DNA of 64,000 nucleotides from Desulfopila sp. IMCC35008 (lineage in GTDB: Bacteria; Desulfobacterota; Desulfobulbia; Desulfobulbales; Desulfocapsaceae), in NCBI RefSeq assembly GCF_010646885.2, contig NZ_CP050700.1, positions 5,772,001 to 5,836,000 on the forward strand, given 5' to 3'. The number at the start of each line of letters is the position of its first letter. The first letter of the stretch is position 1. Shown piece after piece: positions 8,780-17,269 of this stretch. The position numbers and the translations under genes are program-made. The notes beneath the pieces are model-generated. The model searched no databases. It was given only the letters and a program-made list of their open reading frames with translations, and was not told the DNA's origin.

Positions 8780-9832
8780 CTACAGCAATACCTGGTATGC
8801 TGTGGCAAATCCACCGTTATTCTTCACTTTCACTTTTTTTGATTCGACAAAGGAGAATGAGTTAGAGAGCCGTTGATAGGTCTTCTCTGAAACATAAATC
8901 ATATCTCCCGGACAGGTGGCCTCGAGTCCGGCAGCGAGGTTAACACCGGTACCCAATACGGTGTAATCGCAGAAATCCTCTGATCCCAGAGTACCGGCGA
9001 CCACTTCGTCTGTTGCGATCCCGATACCCATCACTATTTCTACACCCAGGCGGTTTTGCCATTTCCGTTTCAGGCTCAGCATCATAGTCTGCATCTCAAT
9101 AGCAGCTTCAACTGCTTTTTCAGCATGGTTATCCATGGGCACCGGGTTGCCCCATACGACCATCATGCAGTCACCTATCAGCTTGTCGACTGTTCCGCCA
9201 TTATTCTTGGCGATAGAAATGAGTTTGCCAAAGCAGTCACGCAGAATGGTGATGACCTGCTCAGGGTCAAGGTTTTCACAGAGTTTTGTAAAACCTCGAA
9301 GATCCGCGAACATGATTGTGGCAGTCGTGCGCTGTCCGTCCTGATTGATGATATCCGGGTTGCTGAGAACAAATTCGGCTACCTTGGGTTCAACAAAGCA
9401 GCCAAAAGTCTTACGAATACCGTCTTTTTCCTGCATGAGATAGGTGTATTCCCAGGCCAGAACCCTGATTATGGAAATGACACAGCCGAGGATTGGGGCA
9501 ATCAGGGGGATGTAAAATGAGAAACCTGTGGCGTAGGTGTGTATTAATACTGCATAAAAAAACCAGATAACAACCGTTAAGGCTATACCCTTAACCACAC
9601 CCTCCTCAAGGATAATAATACCTGGAAGAAAGGTGTGGAACATGATGATGAGTACCATGACGAGCAGTGGCAGTTGATCATAGGATGTATCCGGATTAAG
9701 AGACAGGAGGAGACTGTCAAACCTGTTGAAAATATATAGATTTTGTAGAATACAAAGGGTGATTCCCACGAGGACGGAGACCAGGAGGAATACTCTCATG
9801 CGCGAGTAGTTACATCTAATTGCGAGACCCAT
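8780..9832 (-). CDS. membrane-bound class III adenylate/guanylate cyclase
   Basis: N-terminal membrane region with about four helices (residues 10-125), then a class III nucleotidyl cyclase catalytic domain (about 160-345). Visible motifs are MFADLRGFT, with a metal-binding Asp, LIGDCMMVVWG, with the second metal Asp, and VLGTGVNLAAGLE. There is no HAMP domain, so the membrane part may itself be the sensor. I chose the ATG at 9832 because AGGA lies just upstream; an in-frame TTG at 9847 is the alternative. Nucleotide choice is not certain, but the domain is most like adenylate cyclases. A cyclic-nucleotide-binding protein is encoded at 28.9 kb. Confidence 0.88.
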   Translation of the reverse strand: MGLAIRCNYSRMRVFLLVSVLVGITLCILQNLYIFNRFDSLLLSLNPDTSYDQLPLLVMVLIIMFHTFLPGIIILEEGVVKGIALTVVIWFFYAVLIHTYATGFSFYIPLIAPILGCVISIIRVLAWEYTYLMQEKDGIRKTFGCFVEPKVAEFVLSNPDIINQDGQRTTATIMFADLRGFTKLCENLDPEQVITILRDCFGKLISIAKNNGGTVDKLIGDCMMVVWGNPVPMDNHAEKAVEAAIEMQTMMLSLKRKWQNRLGVEIVMGIGIATDEVVAGTLGSEDFCDYTVLGTGVNLAAGLEATCPGDMIYVSEKTYQRLSNSFSFVESKKVKVKNNGGFATAYQVLL

Positions 9833-10209
9833 AGTATCCTGACTCAAATATGAAAATTCAGTAAAATCCTGTCTGGTAGTAGTAGCGGTGGGGGTTTATA
9901 TACAAGGAATACAACGGTATTTGTACAGCAATCGATTCTCTGATTCAATTAAAATAATAAGAATTATGTAATTATTTAAGGAAGATGCCTGACTAATAGC
10001 GGGATTGCCAGAGGCTAACTATTGGAAGTTAGTAGCGAAAAAAAACAGCTAATGTCTCAAGTTATGGGAATAAATCTCAACACCTATGACTCTCATCTCT
10101 CATAGAAGCACTGGAACCGTGAACGACCTCTTCATTGCGGAGTGACTTATGATGGATAGAATACAGTAAAGGCAGGAATCAGGGGTTGAGAAACAGTCGG
10201 GAGACATAT
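9833..10209. other. divergent intergenic region
   Basis: No convincing gene. It must hold the promoters of the cyclase gene (minus) and the oxidoreductase gene (plus). A short inverted repeat CTAACT/AGTTAG lies at about 10016-10032. Otherwise the sequence is AT-rich with no clear motif. Confidence 0.5.
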
Positions 10210-11808
10210 ATGAACAGCACAAAGATAGATGAAATTCATGACCCAGCAAGGAATGCGTCTGAATTTGCCAACAAGAAGGAAGCAGGCAGCGGGCATGAGG
10301 AAAGAGGTGTTTTCCCGCTCGATGAACATAACGTAAAGCTGTTGAACAATGTGCACCCGAAAGAGTGGACAGACCCGGAACCACAAGACATGTATAACCT
10401 GGTTGTTATCGGTGCCGGGGCGGGGGGACTGGTCTCTGCTGCCGGCGCTGCGGGTGTTGGTGCGCGGACCGCCCTGGTGGAATCCCATTTGCTGGGTGGC
10501 GATTGCCTTAATGTAGGTTGTGTTCCTTCAAAGGCGCTGCTGAAGTCTGCAAAGGCTGCCTCTGCTGTCCGAAAGGCTGCACAATACGGGGTGCAAATAA
10601 CCGGCGATGTTTCTGTTGATTTCGGTTTTGTGATGGAGAGAATGCGCCGGCTCAGGGCACAGATATCTCCTGTCGATTCGGCACACCGTTTCTCAGGGGA
10701 GCTTGGTGTTGATGTGTTCATCGGCCGGGCTCGATTTAGCGGCCGAAACAGTGTGGAGGTCAATGGTAAAACCCTTAACTTTAAAAAAGCGGTGGTGGCC
10801 ACCGGGGGGACAGCTGCAGTCCCCAATATACCGGGTTTATTAGATGTTCCTTACCTGACCAATGATTCTGTTTTTAACCTCACCGAGTTGCCTGAACGGC
10901 TTGGGGTGATCGGTGCGGGCCCTATAGGTATGGAGCTTGCCCAGGCATTTCGGCAGTTTGGTTCGGAAGTAACGGTTTTTACCATCGATGAGAAAATCCT
11001 CCCTCGTGAGGACCCGGATGCTGCCGGGATTATACACGATTCCTTACAAAAAGATGGCGTCAGGTTCGTCTTTAACACAGTTTTTGACAGGATCGAGGAG
11101 AGTACAGAAGGGGGCCTCCTGATTATCCTTGATGGGGATTCAAGGTACGAATTCGATGCACTGTTGGTGGCTGCCGGCAGAAAACCCTCCGTCGTTGGGC
11201 TTGGACTTGAGCAGGCGGGGGTCGAATTCGATGAGCGCAGGGGTGTGCTGGTTAACGAAAAACTACAGTCCTCTAATCCCGACGTCTATGCGGTGGGAGA
11301 TGTGGCCTCGAAATATCAGTTTACCCATATGGCTGACTTCATGGCCAGGATGGTTATCAAAAATGCGCTCTTTTTTGGGCGTGACAAGGTGACCGACCTG
11401 CTGGTGCCATGGTGCACCTATACCGATCCTGAGATTGCGCATGTTGGGTACTATGAAAATGAACTCAAGGATAAAAAAATAGCGTTTTCTACATTCACTC
11501 GTGAGTTTTCAGATGTTGACCGCACGATAGTGGACGGTGAAGGCAAGGGGTTTGTCAAGATCCATGTGGCCAGGGGAAAGGGTACCATCCTGGGGGCAAC
11601 CATTGTCGGCAGTCATGCCGGGGATATGATCAGCGAGATCTCTGTCGCTATGCGCGGCAAAATGGGGTTGGGGCAACTGGCTTCAGTCATCCACCCCTAC
11701 CCGACTGCCGCAGAAGCGATCCGCCAATGCGGGGACGCCTATAATCGTGAAAAACTGACCCCACTGGTAAAGAGACTTTTTGAAAAAATTTTAGAGTGGC
11801 GTCGGTAA
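10210..11808 (+). CDS. mercuric reductase-like FAD-dependent disulfide oxidoreductase
   Basis: Class I pyridine nucleotide-disulfide oxidoreductase of the MerA/Lpd family. The FAD-binding motif is VVIGAGAGGLVSAAGA (about residue 60-75). The redox-active disulfide is GGDCLNVGCVPSK (about 96). The NAD(P)-binding motif is GVIGAGPIGMELAQ, the second FAD motif is VYAVGDV, and the catalytic HPYPTAAEA lies in the dimerisation domain. Residues 1-55 are an unusual charged extension that is not a heavy-metal-binding domain, and the C-terminal Cys pair of true MerA is missing, so mercury reduction is unlikely. Start at 10210 has GGGAGA upstream; ATG 10186 does not. The substrate is unknown. Confidence 0.88.
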   Translation: MNSTKIDEIHDPARNASEFANKKEAGSGHEERGVFPLDEHNVKLLNNVHPKEWTDPEPQDMYNLVVIGAGAGGLVSAAGAAGVGARTALVESHLLGGDCLNVGCVPSKALLKSAKAASAVRKAAQYGVQITGDVSVDFGFVMERMRRLRAQISPVDSAHRFSGELGVDVFIGRARFSGRNSVEVNGKTLNFKKAVVATGGTAAVPNIPGLLDVPYLTNDSVFNLTELPERLGVIGAGPIGMELAQAFRQFGSEVTVFTIDEKILPREDPDAAGIIHDSLQKDGVRFVFNTVFDRIEESTEGGLLIILDGDSRYEFDALLVAAGRKPSVVGLGLEQAGVEFDERRGVLVNEKLQSSNPDVYAVGDVASKYQFTHMADFMARMVIKNALFFGRDKVTDLLVPWCTYTDPEIAHVGYYENELKDKKIAFSTFTREFSDVDRTIVDGEGKGFVKIHVARGKGTILGATIVGSHAGDMISEISVAMRGKMGLGQLASVIHPYPTAAEAIRQCGDAYNREKLTPLVKRLFEKILEWRR

Positions 11809-11824
11809 GGAACTCCATTCCCAC

Positions 11825-12457
11825 TCAGGGGTTAGCGGGATACTTTTCCCAACTGTGGCCGAACGCCTTAGCGTTCTTCCGAAGTTGATCCGGCGTAAGT
11901 TCATTGCGAAAAAGGGATGAGCCCAGACCAAAACCAGAAGCACCCGCGTTCATATAAGGTTGCCAGTTGTCGGAGGTTATAGATCCAACAGGCAGCAACA
12001 GGGTTTCCGGAGGGAGTACGGCACGGAACGCCTTTATTATCCGGGGGGTAATCATTTCAGCAGGGAACAGTTTGAGGGCGTCTGCACCGTTTTGCAACGC
12101 AGTCATCGCTTCAGTAGGGGTTGCAACACCGGGCATGGAGAGAAGCCCTTGTTTTTTGGTTTCACGGATGATGGCTGGATCACAGTGGGGTGAGATGATG
12201 ATGCTTCCCCCCGCCTCTTTCACCAAAACCACCTGCTTCGGGTCGGTAACGGTGCCAGCGCCTATCATGGCAGAACTACCGACAGTCTCACTCATTGCCC
12301 GGATTGACTCGATCGGGTCCGGTGAATTGAGTGGATTTTCAATTATGCGAAAGCCTTCTTCGTAAAGAACCTGCGTTATAGTGGGCGCCTGGTCCGGGGT
12401 TATTCCCCTTGTGATTGCAATAAATGGAAAGGTTTTGAGCGATTGCAGAAGGTTCAT
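11825..12457 (-). CDS. dgoA: 2-dehydro-3-deoxy-6-phosphogalactonate aldolase
   Basis: Cleaves 2-keto-3-deoxy-6-phosphogalactonate to pyruvate and glyceraldehyde-3-phosphate, the last step of galactonate breakdown. It closely follows the E. coli DgoA pattern: AITRGITPD with the substrate Arg, a Glu in IIENPLNSP, GAGTVTDP, and the Schiff-base Lys in ALKLFPAE. At 210 residues its length is normal. It lies downstream of dgoK on the same strand with an 86-base gap, and the two are probably co-transcribed. The KDPG aldolase Eda is the nearest alternative, but PLNSP and the adjacent dgoK and dgoD favour DgoA. Confidence 0.92.
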   Translation of the reverse strand: MNLLQSLKTFPFIAITRGITPDQAPTITQVLYEEGFRIIENPLNSPDPIESIRAMSETVGSSAMIGAGTVTDPKQVVLVKEAGGSIIISPHCDPAIIRETKKQGLLSMPGVATPTEAMTALQNGADALKLFPAEMITPRIIKAFRAVLPPETLLLPVGSITSDNWQPYMNAGASGFGLGSSLFRNELTPDQLRKNAKAFGHSWEKYPANP

Positions 12458-12543
12458 GTTCCTTGTTCCTGTTTGATGGTGTTGTTGAGGATTGGTTTGG
12501 ATATTTTACCAGCCGATATGGCCAGATATTCCCGGACACCCCC

Positions 12544-13446
12544 CTAACCGATAAGTTTTTTCAACCTGGCAATCCTGAAGAGTCCGTAAGCAGCGCTGTC
12601 GGCTGGCGCCGGTTTGCTTTTTATCCCAAGCTCGGCGAGTGCCGTCCTGTAGTACCTGGTTAATGTATCGCCTCCCGCAATGAGCAGGTTGTCGGAGGTG
12701 CTAAAGCCAGTTTTTCCCGCTTCGCCAATTTCCGTGCCGATAAGAAAACCTGAGAGATAACTTGCGCTGGCAGCCCTGCCATCCAGTTCAAGGATTGATT
12801 TGACCCGAGTCTGGAACAGGCCGGCCAGCAGCCCGTTGCCGCACCTGATCCGAGCCGCACCTTCCCACACACCGGCCCTGAAATCTTCCTCAGACCATTC
12901 TGTTCTTTTAACGGCCTGGAGTATCGTGTTACTGGTCAGGGCATTATAGAGATCGCCAGTCATGAATGTTGTAAACTCAAGAATAGTTTCATTTTCGACG
13001 GTCACCCACTTGGAGTGGGTGCCGGGCAAAATGATAACCTGCCTTGCCTGGGAAGTGAGCCCCAGGAGTTGGGTTTCTTCTCCCCTCATGATATCCGGTT
13101 GAGGTTCGAGTTGCTTGACACCGGGCACAAAATGAATGCGACCAAAATCTGTTGTTTCGAAACAGGCGAGGTTTGCCGCTATGTCCCCGGCTGTTGCGGG
13201 ACAGGGAACATATTCAGTCTCAAACCAGCCATTTTTGCTGGTAATCATGCCGGAACAGATAATCGGCAGATCACCACCAATCTTCATTTCTTCCAGATTT
13301 CTTTTCAGTACCTGACCATACTGTCTGCCTTCGACTGCCATAATACCTTCATCTGTCACATGCTTCTCTGTGATATTTCCATGAGAATCGAGGATATAGA
13401 GACGAAATGAGGATGTACCCCAATCAATTGCTACGAGTTCGGTCAT
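12544..13446 (-). CDS. dgoK: 2-dehydro-3-deoxygalactonokinase
   Basis: Phosphorylates 2-keto-3-deoxygalactonate with ATP, making the aldolase substrate. The N-terminal phosphate-binding motif IDWGTSSFRLYILD is typical of DgoK. The middle carries ILPGTHSKWV and FTTFMTGDLYNAL, and the C-terminal LLIAGGDTLTRYYRTAL and AAYGLFRIA blocks match the family. The length of 300 residues is normal. It is the first gene of the minus-strand dgoK-dgoA pair and is divergent from dgoD, so both directions may be controlled from the shared 150-base region. Confidence 0.93.
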   Translation of the reverse strand: MTELVAIDWGTSSFRLYILDSHGNITEKHVTDEGIMAVEGRQYGQVLKRNLEEMKIGGDLPIICSGMITSKNGWFETEYVPCPATAGDIAANLACFETTDFGRIHFVPGVKQLEPQPDIMRGEETQLLGLTSQARQVIILPGTHSKWVTVENETILEFTTFMTGDLYNALTSNTILQAVKRTEWSEEDFRAGVWEGAARIRCGNGLLAGLFQTRVKSILELDGRAASASYLSGFLIGTEIGEAGKTGFSTSDNLLIAGGDTLTRYYRTALAELGIKSKPAPADSAAYGLFRIARLKKLIG

Positions 13447-13488
13447 TGTGACGATCCTTATTTTTTATTGACTGCTGTGAGTAACCTG

Positions 13489-13560
13489 GTGTACACATAA
13501 TTTTATAACCCAAAAATAATATTTTTAAAGCGAGAAAAAATACACCCTGTATTTTCCCGC
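13489..13560. promoter_or_regulatory. dgoK-dgoD divergent control region
   Basis: The perfect palindrome GTGTACAC (13489-13496) resembles the GT-N-AC core of FadR-family operators and is a candidate site for the regulator encoded at 14.8 kb. A stem-loop with arms 13530-13544 and 13548-13560 (GCGAGAAAAAATACA / TGTATTTTCCCGC) lies upstream of dgoD. It may be a leader hairpin in the dgoD transcript. Operator assignment is inference. Confidence 0.35.
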
Positions 13561-13596
13561 TCCCTGGATGATAGCAAATTACCAGATGGAGAGAAG

Positions 13597-14745
13597 ATGA
13601 AAATAGCACGCTACTCAACCTTTATCGTTCCACCGCGGTGGTTATTTCTCAAAATCGAGACGGATGACGGACTGGTTGGCTGGGGTGAACCGGTCATTGA
13701 GGGGAAGGCACACACCGTGGAAGCAGCAGTCCATGAAATGATGGACTATGTGGTTGGCAGGGATCCTTCGCGCATAGAGGATATCTGGCAGGAACTGTAT
13801 CGGGGCGCCTTTTATAGGGGGGGACCGATACTGATGAGCGCACTGGCCGGAATAGACCAGGCACTCTGGGATATCAAGGGGAAACGGTTAGACGTCCCTG
13901 TTCACGACCTGCTTGGAGGCCGATGCAGGGACAGGATCAGGGTTTATCAATGGATAGGTGGCGACCGTCCGTCAGATGTTGGCCAGGCAGCGTTAAAGGC
14001 ACAGCAAAGTGGTGCTACGGCGGTCAAGATGAACGGCACTGACGAAATGCAGATTGTAGACAGCCACCGCAAGATCGATGAGCTGGTGGCACGGGTGGCG
14101 GCAATTCGTGAGAGTTGCGGCCCCTATTTTGATATCGGGGTTGATTTTCACGGACGTGTTCATAAGCCGATGGCCAGGATCATCGGCCGTGAGCTGGAAC
14201 AATTCAACCTGATGTTCATCGAAGAGCCGGTGCTCTCTGAGCATATCGAGGAGCTGGCTGAGATCAGGAGACATTGTAATATTCCTATCGCGACAGGAGA
14301 ACGTATGTTCAGCCGGTATGATTTCAAAAAACTTCTTGAATCCGGGGCGGCCGACATTATCCAGCCTGATCTGTCCCATGCCGGCGGTATAACCGAGTGC
14401 CGAAAAATTGCGGTTATGGCAGAGGCGTATGATGTCGCTCTTGCTCCCCACTGTCCATTAGGTCCGATAGCACTGGCGGCCTGCCTGCAATTGGACGCGG
14501 TGAGTTATAACGCCTTCATCCAGGAACAGAGCCTGGGTATCCATTATAACCAGGGCAGCGACCTGCTCGACTATCTTAAAGACCCCAAGGTGTTTGCGTG
14601 TGAAGATGGTATGGTATCTATCCCTGAAGGTCCCGGGCTGGGAATCGAGGTGGATGAAGAAACAGTAAGCCGGATGGCCGAAGAGGGGCATCGCTGGCGT
14701 AACCCGGTTTGGCGCCATGACGATGGCTCCCTGGCCGAATGGTAA
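13597..14745 (+). CDS. dgoD: D-galactonate dehydratase
   Basis: Enolase-superfamily enzyme converting D-galactonate to 2-keto-3-deoxygalactonate. The match to E. coli DgoD is very strong along the whole length: PPRWLFLKIETDDGLVGWG, FYRGGPILMSALAGIDQAL, metal ligands in VDFHGRV, FIEEP and ATGERMFS, the catalytic His in LAPHCPLGPIALA, and the terminal WRNPVWRHDDGSLAEW. The length of 382 residues is exact for the family. It is the first gene of a plus-strand run of regulator, TRAP transporter, gntK and gnd. A ribosome site GGAGA lies just before the start. Confidence 0.96.
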   Translation: MKIARYSTFIVPPRWLFLKIETDDGLVGWGEPVIEGKAHTVEAAVHEMMDYVVGRDPSRIEDIWQELYRGAFYRGGPILMSALAGIDQALWDIKGKRLDVPVHDLLGGRCRDRIRVYQWIGGDRPSDVGQAALKAQQSGATAVKMNGTDEMQIVDSHRKIDELVARVAAIRESCGPYFDIGVDFHGRVHKPMARIIGRELEQFNLMFIEEPVLSEHIEELAEIRRHCNIPIATGERMFSRYDFKKLLESGAADIIQPDLSHAGGITECRKIAVMAEAYDVALAPHCPLGPIALAACLQLDAVSYNAFIQEQSLGIHYNQGSDLLDYLKDPKVFACEDGMVSIPEGPGLGIEVDEETVSRMAEEGHRWRNPVWRHDDGSLAEW

Positions 14746-14760
14746 GGTGCGGATTGCCCC

Positions 14761-15531
14761 ATGACAGACAAACAGACATTTACATATAAAAACCCGGTTT
14801 TTGTCAAACACCCCAAAGTCCGTTGGCAGGTGATTGAATATCTCCTGCATCAGGTACTCTCACAATCCCTCCGAGTCGATGAGCAGCTGCCCTCGACAGG
14901 AGAGCTGTGCGAGTCACTTGGCGTCAGCCGCACAGCGGTGCGGGAGGCTATTGGCGTTCTGGTGTCAAAAGGAATGATTGCCTCCAAGCAGGGAGAAGGA
15001 TCGACGGTGCAGCCGCTGTCGTCCTGGATGCTGCTTGATCCTGAGGTGCTTTGCTGGTTGCGCGAGTCGGATATGGCCACCTCGATCATTGAGCATCTGG
15101 TCGAGATCCGCCTGATCATAGAGCCGGAGGCAGCAGCGCTGGCGTCGACACGTGGGACCATGGAGCAGTTCATGGCCATGGCGGAAGCGCTTGCTCGCAT
15201 GAAAGAGGGAGAAAATATGAGAAGTCCCGAGTCGATTCAGGGAGATATCGATTTTCACAATATCATCCTCGATACCTCAGGCAATATCTTCCTGGCCCGG
15301 CTGCGGGACCTCTGCATGGTTTCGGTTGAGTTGATTATCCGCTTAACCTTTGAAAAGGTCGAATCAGTATCCACCTCTATTGACAACCATTCCCGGCTCT
15401 TTGAGGCAATTCGTGCCAGAAAGCCGGATCTGGCACGCAGCGAGGCAAAGCGTGTCCTTGGTAAAACCGTCTATGATCTGCAGGAACTGAATATCCCGTT
15501 TCGGCAGGACATACTACAGCGAATTGAATGA
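14761..15531 (+). CDS. FadR-family (GntR) transcriptional regulator of the galactonate locus
   Basis: Winged-helix DNA-binding domain at about 20-90 (LPSTGELCESLGVSRTAVREAIGVLVSKGMI), then an all-helical FCD ligand-binding domain (about 105-245). The FCD domain carries the metal-type residues seen in sugar-acid regulators (RLIIEPEAAALA, DIDFHNIILDTSGN, DNHSRLFEAI). It lies 15 bases after dgoD and before the TRAP genes. By analogy with DgoR of E. coli it is likely a repressor released by galactonate or a related acid. The ligand is inferred from context. Confidence 0.88.
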   Translation: MTDKQTFTYKNPVFVKHPKVRWQVIEYLLHQVLSQSLRVDEQLPSTGELCESLGVSRTAVREAIGVLVSKGMIASKQGEGSTVQPLSSWMLLDPEVLCWLRESDMATSIIEHLVEIRLIIEPEAAALASTRGTMEQFMAMAEALARMKEGENMRSPESIQGDIDFHNIILDTSGNIFLARLRDLCMVSVELIIRLTFEKVESVSTSIDNHSRLFEAIRARKPDLARSEAKRVLGKTVYDLQELNIPFRQDILQRIE

Positions 15532-15606
15532 CGTTTTTGTGTGAGTCAAACAGGTCCCGAGCCGTAGCGGTTGGGGATCGAAACGCCAAACAACGAGGAG
15601 GGCAGT

Positions 15607-16617
15607 ATGTTTAAAAAGGTAATTGGTAGTGTGGCAGTGGCGCTGGCGCTGGCGTGTAATCCGGTTCATGCGGCAAAGTACGAGTGGACGTTCCAATCGT
15701 CAGACCAGCCTGGCATTTTCATGTATCAGATGGCTGAAAATTATGGCAAGTGGATGTCTGAAATGACCGACGGTGAGGTGAAGATCTCCGTTGCTCCGGT
15801 GGGTTCTGTTGTCCAGTATAACGAAACCCTTGATTCGGTCAGCGCGGGTATTTTGCAGGGTGAGTTTACCGATCCGTCCTATTTCGCAGGGCATGACCCG
15901 GCATTCGGTTTGATCGGCAACACTGTTGGAGCATTCGGACATCCATCTGAAGCCCTGAAGTTTTTGAACTATGGCGGCGGTAAAGAAATTTTCCAGAAAC
16001 TGTATGACAAGTACAATGTGCACCTGATCGGTGTGGTCATTACAGGTGTTGAGGCATTTGTTTCGTCAAAACCGCTCAACGGTGTCGATGACCTGAAAGG
16101 GCTGAAAATGCGGGCTCCGGAAGGCATGGTACAGAAGGTGTTTGCCGCTGCCGGTGCCGCCCCTGTCAACCTGCCTGGTTCCGAGGTTTACACCTCTCTG
16201 GAAAAAGGAGTGATCGATGCTGCCGACTACACTCTTTTCTCTGTCAATCACAAGCAGGGCATGCACAAGATCGGAAAATATCCGGTATTCCCGGGGTTCC
16301 ATTCCATGCCGCTGCAGGTCGTGACCATCAACAAAGAGATCTGGGACGGTCTGCCGAAAAACGTCCAGACCATGATGGAAACAGCAGTCTGGCGCCTGGC
16401 TACAGAGGTTTTCTTTCAGTATGAGATGCAGGATCTTGAAGCTGCCGCCAAGGCCCGTGCGGAAGGAATTCAGATATCTGACTGGTCACTTGAAGAGCGT
16501 GCCAAGTTTAGAAATATTGCTCAGGCACAGTGGGGGAGTGTGACCGAGAAATCCCCGATTGCCAAAGAATATGCGGATGCACTCGTAAAATTTATGAAGT
16601 CTCAGGGCTTGATGTAA
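15607..16617 (+). CDS. dctP: TRAP transporter solute-binding protein (DctP family)
   Basis: Periplasmic receptor of a tripartite ATP-independent transporter. Signal peptide at residues 1-24, cut after VHAA. The DctP fold is shown by GLKMRAPEGMVQKVFAAAGAAPVNLPGSEVYTSLEKGVIDAADY, here named by its positions at about 165-210: the conserved Arg that binds substrate carboxylate is in KMRAPE. The start at 15607 has GAGGAGG upstream and gives a proper signal peptide, unlike the in-frame start at 15571. The dgo, gntK and gnd neighbours suggest a sugar acid such as galactonate or gluconate as substrate. Confidence 0.9.
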   Translation: MFKKVIGSVAVALALACNPVHAAKYEWTFQSSDQPGIFMYQMAENYGKWMSEMTDGEVKISVAPVGSVVQYNETLDSVSAGILQGEFTDPSYFAGHDPAFGLIGNTVGAFGHPSEALKFLNYGGGKEIFQKLYDKYNVHLIGVVITGVEAFVSSKPLNGVDDLKGLKMRAPEGMVQKVFAAAGAAPVNLPGSEVYTSLEKGVIDAADYTLFSVNHKQGMHKIGKYPVFPGFHSMPLQVVTINKEIWDGLPKNVQTMMETAVWRLATEVFFQYEMQDLEAAAKARAEGIQISDWSLEERAKFRNIAQAQWGSVTEKSPIAKEYADALVKFMKSQGLM

Positions 16618-16630
16618 TTAACGGTTTATC

Positions 16631-16658
16631 AGTCCCGGCCACATTTGTGGTCGGGGCT
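16631..16658 (+). promoter_or_regulatory. intercistronic stem-loop between dctP and dctQ
   Basis: AGTCCCGGCCAC and GTGGTCGGGGCT form a 12-pair stem with a four-base loop. The two non-Watson-Crick positions are both G-U in the plus-strand RNA. Such hairpins after binding-protein genes often stabilise the upstream message and lower permease expression. There is no T run, so full termination is unlikely. Confidence 0.65.
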
Positions 16659-16678
16659 GATAGTAAAGAGGTTCTGGA

Positions 16679-17251
16679 ATGGATGAACAGACAACGGATA
16701 TTCGAAGGACTTTGACTGGTCAACCCATGACCTGGCTCGATATATGGATCGTCAGGTTGGGCAACGTTATCGGCTGGCTGTATTTTGTGGCGGTGGTGAT
16801 TTCGGTGTGCGAGGTCATTCTCCGGTACGGGTTTAACAGGCCCACATCGTGGGCGCATGAGACGACTCTCATGCTGGTCGGGATCGGTATGCTCTGGGGT
16901 GGCTCCTATTGCATGGCGGAGGATCGTCATATTCGGGTGACGGTGATCCGGGATGCAATGGGACCGAGGTTAGGGAGAATCGTTGACGTCATCGTCGGGG
17001 TGATGAGTCTGCTTTTTTGCGGAGGGCTGGCCTGGGCAGGGTACGTGATGACCGAGAAAGCCCTGTTCGATCCGACGGGTATGTTCAGGCTCCAGCGGTC
17101 AGGTTCCGCCTTTAATTCACCGGCTCCTGCGGTGGTGAAGACGGTGCTGTTTATCGTGGTCCTCCTGATGACCCTGCAGGCGATTCAGCAGTTGTGGATA
17201 AAGATCAAGATTCTCCGGGAGCCGTTGCCGGAAGAGAACAGCGAACAGTAA
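16679..17251 (+). CDS. dctQ: TRAP transporter small permease (DctQ family)
   Basis: Small membrane subunit with four predicted helices (about 25-50, 60-80, 105-130, 145-170). It contains EVILRYGFNRPTSWAHETTLML, typical of DctQ around residues 42-63, and a cytoplasmic charged tail. It lies between the receptor and the large permease. The 190-residue length is within the family range. It is needed for coupling of the large permease but carries no transport site of its own. Confidence 0.9.
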   Translation: MDEQTTDIRRTLTGQPMTWLDIWIVRLGNVIGWLYFVAVVISVCEVILRYGFNRPTSWAHETTLMLVGIGMLWGGSYCMAEDRHIRVTVIRDAMGPRLGRIVDVIVGVMSLLFCGGLAWAGYVMTEKALFDPTGMFRLQRSGSAFNSPAPAVVKTVLFIVVLLMTLQAIQQLWIKIKILREPLPEENSEQ

Positions 17252-17269
17252 CCCGGGAGGAGTCGTCAC

